DNA of 64,000 nt from Ascaphus truei (Eukaryota; Chordata; Amphibia; Anura; Ascaphidae). The translations under genes and the position numbers were made by a program. The stretch lies in contig CM071568.1 in the NCBI GenBank assembly GCA_036426205.1, positions 216,732,527 to 216,796,526 of the forward strand, read 5' to 3'. The notes beneath the pieces were generated by a model, which saw only the letters and a program-made list of their open reading frames with translations, was not told the origin of the DNA and made no database searches. Positions 10,359-20,416 of the stretch are shown one piece after another. Within the stretch, counting starts at the first letter, position 1. The number at the start of each line of letters is the position of its first letter.

Positions 10359-11537
10359 TTAAGCTATTTCAGAACCACCAAGTATCGAAGTCACTTTAAA
10401 CACTGCTGATACATGTATATCTTCAAAGAAAGAGTTCATTATAAAAAGTCTTCTGATTTTATTCAAACTTACTAAATAACCGTTGTGAAAGCTTAGTTCA
10501 AGATTAATCTGTTTGATTTTTGGTATATGACTTAACCTTGCCAGTATTATTTGATGATACATTATTATTTATTATTACTTTTGTCTTTACATCATAAACA
10601 ATCCTCAGATTCATCCTCTCCACTCTCAAATGTTCATCCCCTTCGTGATTTTTGATTTCTGAAATACTGCAGACATCTCTCCACCGTTATCTGGGCATCC
10701 TGAGGTTCGAGACCACAGCAATTTTACAAGCACAGCATTTATTTAATATAGTAAAATATGCAAAACTACTCCTTTAATTTTATTAAGAAGGCTCTGAAGG
10801 ATTTTCACAGAGAGATAAACAAGCCACATTTCTTTACAACAACAAGGCCTTAAGTGCCTTAAAACATTAACATGGGAGTGGAAGTTCACATCACTCATCT
10901 AAAGGACCAAACAAAGAGGTCTGATTTCCTGTAACTTACCATGGGTGTAATGGACAACATTAAAAAATGCAGTCTAGACATACATTAATAAAAAATAAAA
11001 AAACAGATCAAAATTTCGTTTGAATGTGGCTTGTGGGAATTTCCATTAGAAGTATTTTGCATTATGGTATTTTGTATAAACAAGGTTTTAAAAGCAATAC
11101 ACAACCATACATTTTTCTGAAGACGGGAATAAACGACAAAGAAGATTAGACAAACCCACGCACAAGGAAACTTTGACTGAAAATGATGGTTTGGGAATAA
11201 ACAGTACAAATAGTATATGTTACCTAACATTCATTGTTACCACCTACAATATATAAACGTCTGACAATGCAACCATCATGTATTGTATGCTGTCAGACAA
11301 TAGTTTGTGTCAATCTCCTTTTAGGTGATAAGAGGATGCACATCATGCACACAAATCCAAGATGGGAAAAGGGGTAATCATACAGTATTATATCCTTATC
11401 CATCAGGCAAGAAAAAAAAGCCCACAGGCAAAATGTATGAATTTGAAATGAAATGCAGATATGGATCTGGATATTCCAAAAGAGATGTTCCATCGGACAA
11501 AGAAACAGGCTCACTGAATCCATGATACTTGTTGACT
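10357..11537. other. No gene recognised
   Basis: AT-rich, apparently non-repetitive DNA. Open frames near 10985-11230 and 11293-11727 (minus) show no family motif. Confidence 0.5.
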
Positions 11538-11840
11538 GTGAGAATTCGCCGGTTGCACCAACAGAGACGCTGCTCTGACTTCGCTGGGTGCACCAAGATG
11601 GCCACCAAATCAAGAAGTTCAGTAATTGCCTACTGGAGCTGGCAATTGGCTGCACTTGCCCCAGGACTTTAAATAGCAGCCAGTTACTCCTAGCTTCTGA
11701 CCGCGCACGGTATCTCATCGCTTGCACTCCTGGACCCCGTTTGTTATCCTGTCACACTTGCCTTTGCTGAACCTCTGCCTGTCTTGGACTGTCTCTTGCC
11801 CTGACCTTTGGAACCGTGACCGGAATTCTGATAGATGTAA
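11538..11840 (+). mobile_element. Partial LTR-like sequence
   Basis: It begins TGTGAGAATTCGCCGG, has a TATA-like TTTAAATAG near 11667, then a C/T-rich leader-like stretch (CTTGCCTTTGCTGAACC, CTGTCTTGGACTG) and ATGTAACA near the end. The order resembles amphibian and fish Gypsy LTRs. No target duplication was found, so the boundaries are approximate. Confidence 0.4.
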
Positions 11841-12689
11841 CATCTTTGGTTGAAAACAATTAAAAAATGTTTTTCTCTGATCAAACTACAGGTCATCTTA
11901 AACACCTACAGTATTTATACTGCAAAGCCAACGACAAGCCTACATCTTCACAGCTTCCAGTAGAGGGGCCCAAGTGCAGCATTTTCACACTTGTCCCATA
12001 TACTTGCTAAGTGACACTGAAATAAATATATACGATTGGTCTTCCTTTGCATTTCTAATATATGTGCCCATGGAATCTGTTTTACCACATGTTGACTTTT
12101 ATGTAAATAGGGGGCTAACTGCATTTCCGTATGCTACCCACTAATATATTTTTAGTTTTTTTTTTGGTTTGCAGTATCAAATTACTTGAGCAAAATACTA
12201 AGTACAGTTATGTCAATTGCAACTAAGAACTATGCAAATGAAAAACAAAGCTCTTAACTTCAGACATTACATCACTGGTACAAAATTGCAATTATTCAAT
12301 GCCATGCAGTATAATTAAAAATAAATAAAAAAAACCTTAGGATAAAAACGAGGTCATTAGACCATATATTTTATTGGCTATTTATATTACCTTGTCATGT
12401 TATTGTGTAATTATAGAACAATAAAGATATCTGTTTTTGTTTCTCTAAAAAAAATTATATATACAACCAATGAACTTGATTCATAACTTTGACAGTGACG
12501 TTGCATTTGTTGTTTGTTGCATTCAAATAAGTGGGCTTTATTTTAATAATAATTATTTTCATCAGCAACTGATGAACATTGATGGGGAGGCCCTAACATT
12601 TTTCAAACTTCATTACACTCATAGTCCCTGTAAGAGATGTGTGCAGAGGTACATTTAATGGAGCCCGATTAGGATGAAATTAAATCCTA
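11841..12689. other. No gene recognised
   Basis: Strongly AT-rich DNA with several short A and T runs. No open frame of interest. Confidence 0.5.
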
Positions 12690-13375
12690 GCTTTATTGAG
12701 CCTGTTCCTTTAACAAGGCAAAACATACAAAAGCAACAAACGGTGATCCTTTTGTTAGGGCTAACTTACTTCCCCCAGTCCCTCTCTACAAGACTGGGAG
12801 GATAAGCCCCTTTCCAGCCTACCGCCCCCAAGTCTCAGCGGTACCTTACAGCAGGTGGCCTTTCAGGTCAGTGGTGTCCAGGTGTCTTAGTGTGCTTGAG
12901 GTTCCTGGCTCTGGCAGGTTTCTTGGTGCTCTACATCCAGGAAAGGAGGTCTTGTCTCCTTGTGTCAGTCCTCCTGTGTATGCAAGTCCCTCTCCTCATG
13001 TCAGCACCTTCCTGTGCTGAGGAAAAAAATCTCCCCTCTGTTTCTCACCACAAGTCTTTTTCTCAGAGTCCTAATTAGCAAGGTGGAGTCTGGTTAATTG
13101 CCTGGTTGCAATTAATCAGCTCCCTGCTGGATTTAGAGGCAGTTTTTCTTAAACATGGATAAATCCCTATTCCAGTCCCCTATTCATTATTCAGGTCTCT
13201 TGTCTTTGCTTGGGAGAATTTAGACACATTCAAAATTCACATGTAATCTTCCCTAGGAAAGGACCGCTCCATGGCATATTAAACTGAAGCCAAAGTCAGT
13301 AACACTCTATTGAGGTACAGAGTGTGTCCTAGTGGTCTAGCCAAGATATAATATTTCTACTTCCTTACAATCTGC
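12690..13375 (-). mobile_element. LTR-like repeat, minus orientation
   Basis: On minus it carries CTCAATAAAGCTAGG (poly(A) signal-like) close to its lower-coordinate end and TGTAAGGAAGTAG at its upper end (about 13369). Shared blocks with 5286-6078 include AAGACTGGGAG and a TTAATCAG region. No target duplication could be demonstrated. Confidence 0.4.
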
Positions 13376-13514
13376 ATAGAGCCAATAAATGTGCAGTTGT
13401 TAATCCACCTGACCAAGCTCATAATATATTACCAGAATATGTTCCATAAAATGATATCAATAAAAGGACTGCCATACATATTCTCTGCTTGCTGCAGATT
13501 TTCACTCTATAAAG

Positions 13515-13689
13515 CAGGGGTGGCCAACTCCAATCCTCAAGCGCCACCAACAGGGCAGGTTTTAAGGATATCCCTGCTTCAGCACAGGTGGCTCAATCAG
13601 TGGTTTAGTCAACGACCTGTGCTGAAGCAGGGATATCCTTAAAACTTGACCTGTTGGTGGCCCTTGAGGACTGGAGTAGGCCATCCATG
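13515..13689. mobile_element. Palindromic hAT-type MITE (family P), copy 1
   Basis: The element is nearly one long inverted repeat. It starts CAGGGGTGGCCAACTCC and ends GGAGTAGGCCATCCATG, with inner arms GGATATCCCTGCTTCAGCAC and its inverse. It is flanked by 8-bp duplications CTATAAAG (13507-13514) and CTATAAGG (13690-13697), seven of eight matching, as expected for hAT transposition. Non-coding and non-autonomous. Confidence 0.85.
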
Positions 13690-13697
13690 CTATAAGG

Positions 13698-15304
13698 TAT
13701 GTCACCCTCTATGTTTTTGTTTTTAATTAAGCCTCTGTTAAAGCAGATATGACCTTAAATCAGTACAGGAGATCCCACACAGCAGCACCGTGCTACCCCG
13801 AGCTCTGGTGACCCCCCCCCCCCCCCTCAGTTGCTGCAGAATTCGCTTTTTCATTTTTGCCAACAAAGTGTTAAAAAAAACAATATGACGACAGGATCCC
13901 CCGATAGAAAGCTACCACGTAATCTCCTGAGACTAACCATGAAAGCCATACTGTTCTCCTAGGGAGATTCAACAGTAAAATTCTGTAGCAGTCGGGGTGT
14001 GCCCAGATCAATTTTTAGGCAAGAGCAAAAATATGTAGGTTTCTAAGTGATATCTACTGTAAGTACCAACTTTTATTATTGAGATATAAAGCCACAATCG
14101 TCCGGTTCGTGGGACTAAAATTGCCTCAAAAAAACACTAAACCAAACAAAAATAAAATTATCTTATTACGTAAACAAGGGGAACATGTGGGGGTTGGGTG
14201 GCTGATTGCTGAAAGTAGTGCTGTTTCAAACATCATTTGAATAAAGTTACAGAGCACTGATTTGGAGGGTGCAAACACGGCCAACAATTATTTCCTTTGT
14301 ATTTTCAACTTGTCATGCTCTTTTACATCCCACAAACAAAATCGTTGCAAACTGTCAAGCAAAATACTGTCTAGACTCCTGACAAAAATACATGCAAGTC
14401 ACAAGTAGACGGCAAACAAGTGTTGTCCCTATAAACACGAAAGGCTTCGTCACAAAGGGAAAAAGGATAACTCTGGGTTCATGTTAGGACGCATGATTAA
14501 TGGATCTTCAAAGTGAAGCTCATTGTAGAGTTACTGTAATTACCCTCTAAACAACATTTAAAGAATTAAAGTACTTCTACATGTATATTCATTCCTTTAA
14601 ACCCCTCTTGTAGCCTACACTAAAAGCATCTCATGCTATCAAAGACAACATACTTCGTTACAAGGGCAAGTTTCCCTTAATGCCACCGTGGCAGGACGTG
14701 GATTGACCCTTTCACTGCCACGTGGGTCAGCAGTGGGTTGCAGTATTTTATGGCTCCAGTGAAAATAACAAGGATTAATGTAGTATGTGTTCTAATATCA
14801 ACAGCAGGCTTTATTGCAAAGTTTTAATGTATACATGTTGATAAATGAGACAACTTTAATTGCATGGCTCTCCTTTAAGTTAACATTACTAGTTTACTCA
14901 TAGATGCTTGTTGTAATGTATCCACAACCCTCATTCCACATTTGTTTTTAAAATGAATGGGTCATTAAAATCTGGCAAAGAAGTTTTCTTTTGTGCATTA
15001 TTAAGATGAGGTTTCCCCCTCTCCAAGTTATTTTACAGAGGGTTGTACTTTATAATGCGCCAACATGTCCGTTCCTAATAATGTGAACACAAGTCTCGCA
15101 AGGCACTTGGTGACATCTCAGAATAAGTCTTGTGAGGTTGTAAAAACTCATACAGAAAATGTTGATGTTGAGATTTTTTTTTTTTTAATGTCCAGTTTAG
15201 TCAGTTTTTATTACCTCTTTGCTAATGGTAAACACAAAACAACATTTTGTGTGATGTGGAACACTAGGTTTTCAGGAGAACTAGATGAAAGATTTGGTTT
15301 GCAT
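13698..15304. other. No gene recognised; includes a poly-C run
   Basis: A C-run of about 20 bases lies at 13807-13826. The rest is AT-rich, apparently low-copy DNA. An inverted GCCACGTGG-type pair (TGCCACCGTGGCA near 14683, CTGCCACGTGGGT near 14716) is the only structure noticed. Confidence 0.5.
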
Positions 15305-15483
15305 ATGGGGTGGCCAACTCCAGTCCATAAGGGGCACCAACAGGTCAGATTTTGAGGATATCCCTGCTTCAGCACAGGTGGCTCAATCAGAGGCTCAGTC
15401 CTTGAGCCACCTGCGCTAAAGCTGGGATACATTGAAAACCTGACCTGTTGGTGGAACTTGAGTACAGGAGTTGGCCTCCCATG
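15305..15483. mobile_element. Palindromic hAT-type MITE (family P), copy 2
   Basis: GGGGTGGCCAACTCCAGTCC at the left pairs with GGAGTTGGCCTCCC at the right, with the shared inner arms GGATATCCCTGCTTCAGCAC and CTGACCTGTTGGTGG. The outermost bases are degraded and no clear 8-bp duplication remains. Confidence 0.75.
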
Positions 15484-15645
15484 ATATATGCTGTTTACCA
15501 ATGTATTTATATGTTAGATCAAATTGAAGCGGCTGATCAAAATCTGCCATTGACTTCATCGGCAGTGGTCACCCAATCGCTCTGCGATAAGGCCCATAAA
15601 ACATATAACCTAGACATTCATTTCAGGTATTACTTATCTACTGTA

Positions 15646-15965
15646 GTGCCGACGATTATTCTAAATCAAACCTGGGGCAATCTCCAAAAAGACCCAGGTA
15701 CATGCTGGGGTACATGCTGGGTATATGCTGGGTACATGCTGCAACATTTCACACATTTCTGCAGACAGACTAATGGCCCATCAGATTAACACAGGGGTCC
15801 ATGGCAGTCCCATTAAACCTGAATGGGACTGCCAGGAACCCCCTGCTGTGTTAATCCGATGGGCCATTAGTCTCTGCAGAAATGTCACTGAAATGTACCC
15901 AGCATGTACCCAGCATGTACCTGGCTAGTTTAAGGCAAGTTTTAGAATACTCGTTGGCTCGTCTG
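15646..15965. mobile_element. TIR MITE of the GCC-ACGAG family, long copy
   Basis: Imperfect terminal inverted repeats (GCCGACGATTATTCTAAA on the left; CAGACGAGCCAACGAGTATTC inverted on the right) are flanked by TA. Inside, ATGGCCCATCAGATTAACACAG and AATGGGACTGCCAGGAACC form a second large inverted repeat, and short direct repeats of TACATGCTGGG (15700-15735) mirror TACCCAGCATG (15897-15920). A 175-bp relative lies at 31710-31884. The superfamily was not determined. Confidence 0.65.
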
Positions 15966-16259
15966 TATATAGTGCCTCTAAACTTATCTTTTTTTTATTT
16001 ATCCAATGCTTGGGAGCAAGTTTAGTATTCGCTTCCTATAATAACCTTCTGGTTACAGAAACTCTCCTCCCAAAAATGTGTATTGCGTTAAAGCATCAGT
16101 GACACCTATTAGCCATATTTTGATAAGACAAAGGGCACTTTAACTGTGTCACCCAGGCCCCAGGAGTAAACACCTGAAGACTTACAGCTATGATGTACAG
16201 GTGTGTATTGTACATAATACCCATGTTTGCCTAGTCCGATTACAAAATAGGTGTAGATC

Positions 16260-16510
16260 AGGACCCTACTTATAGAGCAAGGCAAGCAAGGCGGCCAACG
16301 TGGGCCCCGCGCCTTTGGGAGTCCCCACGCTCCCGCCTCCTGCCGGCGCCGGGATCCAACTTCCGCCCAACCGGAGGGGGGAGCTGGAGGATCGAGCGTG
16401 GGGTCCCCCCGACCGGCAGGAACACTTCTCACTGAGGGGAGGCCTGCTGCTAGCGTGCCGCCTTGCGCCCCACGAAGCGTCAGGCTGGTCCTGCATACAG
16501 CTTTGTGGCA
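16260..16510. repeat. GC-rich, CpG-containing patch of unknown origin
   Basis: This 250-bp block is far richer in GC and CpG than its flanks (for example CCGGCGCCGGGATCC, GGGCCCCGCGCC). It carries overlapping open frames in several phases, as expected from GC-rich DNA. No motif, TIR or target duplication was found. It could be a retroposed fragment or a MITE interior. Confidence 0.4.
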
Positions 16511-17150
16511 TTCAATTATTAGGGGCTTTGGCTAAAACCCCTGATTTTGAACGAGCACTGCAATTACTGAAGATGCCACATAGTGCATGAGTTATACCTA
16601 TGGTGTGACTTATTACAATCACTTCTTAGGTGACGCTGATACTGTCCCTTTAAAAAATAAAGGCTATATAGTGCCTTAGTATAAAAGTTAGTCACAGGGA
16701 TAATTCTTAAAAAAAAAAAAAAGCATCAAAAAAAATGTAAATCCTCAACCACCTTTAACCGCTTGTTGAGCCAACGTGGGTGGAGGTAATTAGGATAATT
16801 TGCTGACCAGTACAAGATATTTTTATATCTCATGATAACAAATGGTCCTGATTAAAGCAACAGATTTAACTGCTCCCAGCTGCAAGAGCAACTAGGTTGG
16901 GAAAATAAATATTTCAACAGTAAATTGACGTCCAACATAGCAAAACTTCATTTGGCAGAAAACCGTATAAGGACATCAAGTATAGCAAAATCTGAAGTAT
17001 TTTCTAACAACAAAAATTGGTGTACCAAGTGTAGCAACAGACATGTACAGTTGTGTCAGAACGAGAAAATGATACACAGCACTCACTTAAACAGCAGAAA
17101 CAATGCAGGGTGCATAGGACTAAAGAGGACCCAATTCCTCTAATAATAAT
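16511..17150. other. No gene recognised
   Basis: AT-rich DNA with an A-run at about 16708-16721. Confidence 0.5.
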
Positions 17151-17817
17151 ACATATAAACAAAAAATAGCCCAGCGCTCACTGTCTGTAGAAAATAGAAT
17201 AAATGAACGGGATAATGCCAAAAAGTGTAATTTAATGTGTAACACAAACAACCAATACCAGAACTGCATACCCTACATCAAAAAATTATATAAAGCAATA
17301 ACCAATCAATAAAAATAGGCAAAAATAGGAGGATGGGGGTGGGTGATAGGGTAGGTGCACAGAGATACAGTACTTCCCTGTCCACCAGACCCACAACAAC
17401 AGCGTCAAGTCCCAATAAGTTGTTTTAGTCTTTTATTGACGCTGTTGTTGTGGGTCTAGGGGACAGGGAAGTACCCCTCTGTTCCATTGGAGAGAGGGGG
17501 AACGGGCCTGACGAAGGGGTGTTCCCCGAAACGTTGCCCCCCTGCTACTTCCCCACTATTGTACCCACCTGTATGTTGTCTTGTCCCTTACTGTATCTCT
17601 GTGCACCTACCCTATCACCCACCCCCCTCCTCCTTATTTTCCTATTTTTGCCTATTTTTATTGATTGGTTATTGCTTTATATCATTTTTTGATGTAGGGT
17701 ATGCAGTTCTGGTATTGGTTGTTTGTGTTACACATTAAATTACACTTTTTGGCATTATCCCGTTCATTTATTCTATTTTCTACAGACAGTGAGCGCTGGG
17801 CTATTTTTTGTTTATGT
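17151..17817 (+). mobile_element. Large PLE foldback with hammerhead-like core
   Basis: The outer arms (17151-17372 and about 17590-17817) are inverted copies, ending in AAACAAAAAATAGCCCAGCG and its inverse. A second inner pair (17372-17415 with 17440-17478; ACCCACAACAACAGCGTCAA and its inverse) closes a short loop. Between the two right-hand arms sits about 110 bp carrying the hammerhead-like motif at 17508-17535. The right arm ends GAGCGCTGGGCTATTTTTTG, like the T-rich tails elsewhere. The right edge meets the Tc1 relic. Confidence 0.7.
17504..17539 (+). ncRNA. Best-preserved hammerhead-like motif in the window
   Basis: CTGACGA at 17508-17514 matches the hammerhead core CUGANGA. An A, then a 4-bp GGGG/CCCC stem with a TGTT loop, leads to GAAA at 17528-17531. 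ACGTT follows, allowing the very short stem III of PLE hammerheads with a cut after U at 17535. GGGC (17504-17507) and GCCC (17536-17539) can form helix I. The extra A before stem II departs from the textbook core. PLE-encoded minimal hammerheads are known; activity of this copy is inference. Confidence 0.6.
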
Positions 17818-18707
17818 GGAAAACATTCAATACAGTTGCCAATCTTCCCAGGAGTAGACGTCCCAGCAAATTCACCCCAAGGTCAGACCGTGCAATGCTC
17901 AGAGAAATTGCAAAAAAAAAAAACAAGAGTTACATCTCAGACTATACAGGCCTCAGTTAGCATGTTAAATGTTAAAGTTCATGACAATCCAATTAGAAAA
18001 AGACTGAACAAGTATGGTTTGTTTGGAAGGGTTGCCAGGAGAAAGCTTCTTCTCTCTTAAAAGAACATGGCAGCACGGCTTAGGTTTGCAAATTGCATCT
18101 GAACAAACCACACAACTTCTGGAACAATGTCCTTTGGACAGACGAGACCAAAGTGGAGATGTTTGGCCATAATTCACAGCGCCATGTTTGGCGAAAACCA
18201 AACACAGCATATCAGCACAAACACCTCATACCAACTGTCAAGCATGGTGGTGGAGGGGTGATGATTTGGGCTTGTTTTGCAGCCACAGGACCTGGGAACC
18301 TTGCAGTCATTGAGTCGACCATGAACTCCTCTGTATACCAAAGTATTCTAGAGTCAAATGTGAGGCCATTTGTCCGACAGCTAAAGCTTGGCCGAAATTG
18401 GGTCATGCAACAGGACAATGATCCCAAGCACACCAGCAAATCTACAACAGAATGGCTGAAAAAGTAAAGAATCAAGGTGTTGCAATGGCCCAGTCAAAGT
18501 CCAGACCTCAACCCGATTGAAATGCTGTGGCGGGACCTTAAGAGAGCTGTGCATAAACAAATGCCCACAAACCTTAATGAACTGAAGCAACGTTGTAAAG
18601 AAGAGTGAGCCAAAATTCCTCCACAACGATGTGAGCGACTGATAAAGTCATACAGAAAATGATTACCTCAAGTTATTGCTGCTAAAGGTGGTTCTACAAG
18701 CTATTGA
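17817..18707 (+). pseudogene. Tc1/mariner transposase relic
   Basis: The reading frame begins inside the N-terminal helix-turn-helix region (WKTFNTVANLPRS) because the 5' third is missing. A 12-base A-run near 17910 shifts the frame, and in-frame stops follow LLLS (18058) and LKK (18465-18467). The catalytic domain is easily recognised: WTDETKVEMFG holds the first D, QQDNDPKHTS the second D, and [11 protein letters not shown] the final E, giving the Tc1-type DDE triad, with the GGGGVMIWACF block between. The C-terminus GGSTSY stops at 18705-18707. It would have cut and pasted the element at TA sites. Nucleotide identity to widely shared vertebrate Tc1 elements appears high, but it is dead. 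Confidence 0.95.
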
Positions 18708-18928
18708 ATCATAAGGTATACTTAGTTTTTTCACACATAGCTTCTCCATTTTGGCTTTATTTTTGTTAAATAAATCATGACACGGTGTAATATGTCATGT
18801 GTTGTTGTTCATCTGAGGTTGTATTTACCTAATATTAAGACCTGCTAAGGAACAGATGATTGTTATTATGTCCTGATATGTAAAACCTTAGAAGTCAAAG
18901 AGGGTGTACTTTCTTTTTCACACAACTG
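17817..18928 (+). mobile_element. Tc1-like transposon, 5'-truncated
   Basis: After the transposase relic come AT-rich 3' sequences and a terminal inverted repeat, AGAGGGTGTACTTTC...CACACAACTG, followed by TA at 18929-18930. The matching left TIR is absent; coding sequence starts directly at the edge of the PLE foldback. This Tc1 group is known from fishes, lampreys and frogs. Confidence 0.9.
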
Positions 18929-18930
18929 TA

Positions 18931-19135
18931 TATGCAGATTGGTAAAAGTAGCTTCTATGGTACAATGAGAGACAATAATTGAAAGAGATCTACAAGCTCA
19001 AAGTATATACTGTAAATTGTATCATTGCCAAAAGAACCATACCGTTATAGCATAGCAGGATCATGTCACGAACCCATATAATAAAGAAAAAGGAAAAAAG
19101 TACAGTGGTAGCCTGCCTTAGTGTTTTCCCTACAG
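18931..19135. other. No feature recognised
   Basis: Short AT-rich spacer between the Tc1 relic and a splice-like segment. Confidence 0.5.
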
Positions 19136-19293
19136 GGGGAACCTACGGTATGGATCCTGTGGCTTCCCCAGTTGTAAGAATCTGTCTGTTGGGTTTTGCA
19201 TTTGGTAGAATGGACCTCTGCAGGCAGCGCACTTGTACTATCCCCGGAGACGTTGCATTTTGCTTTTCCTCCCGCGCCTCCAGGGACAGTACA
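19136..19293 (+). other. Possible internal exon (weak)
   Basis: A pyrimidine-rich tract ending TTTTCCCTACAG precedes 19136, and a consensus-like donor GTAAGT starts at 19294. The 158-nt segment is open in at least one plus frame (residues such as DPVASPVVRICLLG) and is more GC-rich than its flanks. I recognise no protein family, and a minus-strand frame is open too. It may be chance. Confidence 0.15.
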
Positions 19294-19499
19294 GTAAGTC
19301 TGGCTACATCTGGAGGACCATAAGTCATATTGTCTTGCTTTGCCCATAACCATATATGGTGCAGTTTGCCTGAACTCAACAGGTTTTAGGTACTAAGTTA
19401 TTTAACTACAATCATCACAAATTTAACTGTTTACCTAATTTCAGTATTGCATGTACGTTTCAATTAAAAGAGCAATACGACCTACAATTTTTTTTGTTA

Positions 19500-19800
19500 A
19501 ATGTTACCTGAAGCATGCTGGTCCCCTTGTCCTGGAACTCCCAGTTCTGGAGAGACATACTCTGGGTCCACTGGTCAATATGGAAGATCCAAAATGGCTA
19601 CAGATCAGGGATTCCTCCCTCAGCCACTAAAACCCTGTCATCATAAAAAAGACATTGCTGCTTTCTATTGGTGACCCAGCGGCCATGTTTGTAGTTGTTT
19701 TTTTTTCCAAAACAGGCACCAAAAAAATACAAATGTATTGGGAACTGGAAGGTCCCCATATACCAGGGAGAACTGTCGACCAGCTCCCGATTCAAATATA
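19500..19800. repeat. Repeat related to the 27585-27881 foldback
   Basis: The block GACATTGCTGCTTTCTATTGGT and the flanking CATGTTTG resemble the spacer of the foldback at 27.6 kb (CATCTGTTGCTGCTTCCTATT). CTGGAACTCCCAGTTCTGG on the left and ATACCAGGGAGAACTG on the right could be remains of arms. Boundaries are approximate. Confidence 0.4.
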
Positions 19801-20416
19801 ATAAGCTAAAAAATTGAATTTAAAAAATGTTAAAAAGTTCCCTTGGGAGATTGCTACTTTAAAAGTTACAGAAACAATGCACTCCGCTCAATCATCCTCC
19901 AGGCAGCAGTGGCCCCTGTAGCATTTATCCATCTTTAACAATATGGCCAGAGACAATGGCACCTAAGCAGTTATTACTGACTACATACTGGTACATATCC
20001 AAATGTTCATACTAATGAGAGCCCTGACACTATTTCCAACTACCAAATGAAATACTTCTATGAATATCATGAGCGTCTCCTTTGCAAATGCAGCGCAAAA
20101 ATTAACATAGTCTTACTTCTACAGTAAGAATCATGTCCTCCAAAGACCCAAAGCCAAGTTCATCGAAGCCTGATTCAACCAGCTTAACCATACAGGTTCA
20201 AAGCATCAAGCATCTGATTACAACCTCTTAGGTCCATGGATTCACTATTTATTTTCTTCTCTATTGTACACTTTGAGCAGTGTGTAAGTGATAACATGTT
20301 TATCAAAACTTACTTGACAGGCAGAGACTATTTTCCATATTTTTATTTATTGTACTCATTCATTTATTGTACTATGACCAACTTGAATTTCAAATGGTCT
20401 TTATGCTTATACTGTA
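19801..20416. other. No gene recognised
   Basis: AT-rich DNA without recognised repeats or coding motifs. Confidence 0.5.

Noticed and set aside
10640..10720. Minus-strand CPDNGG-like peptide after a CCTCAG acceptor-like site, reminiscent of a sushi-domain exon
   Set aside because: Only six residues agree, no second cysteine pattern, weak polypyrimidine tract and an early stop.
13807..13826. Homopolymer C and G runs (also 970, 27561, 43158, 46466, 50436, 61566) as G-quadruplex signals
   Set aside because: They are single long runs without the four-tract pattern; length may also reflect sequencing error.
16266..16590. Frames of 81-107 codons in the GC-rich patch
   Set aside because: Open on both strands and several phases; no motif, no codon bias that could be judged by eye.
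17831..17838. TACAGTTG as the left TIR of the Tc1 element
   Set aside because: It falls inside the transposase coding sequence (NTVAN) and is not followed by TIR sequence, so the left end is truly missing.
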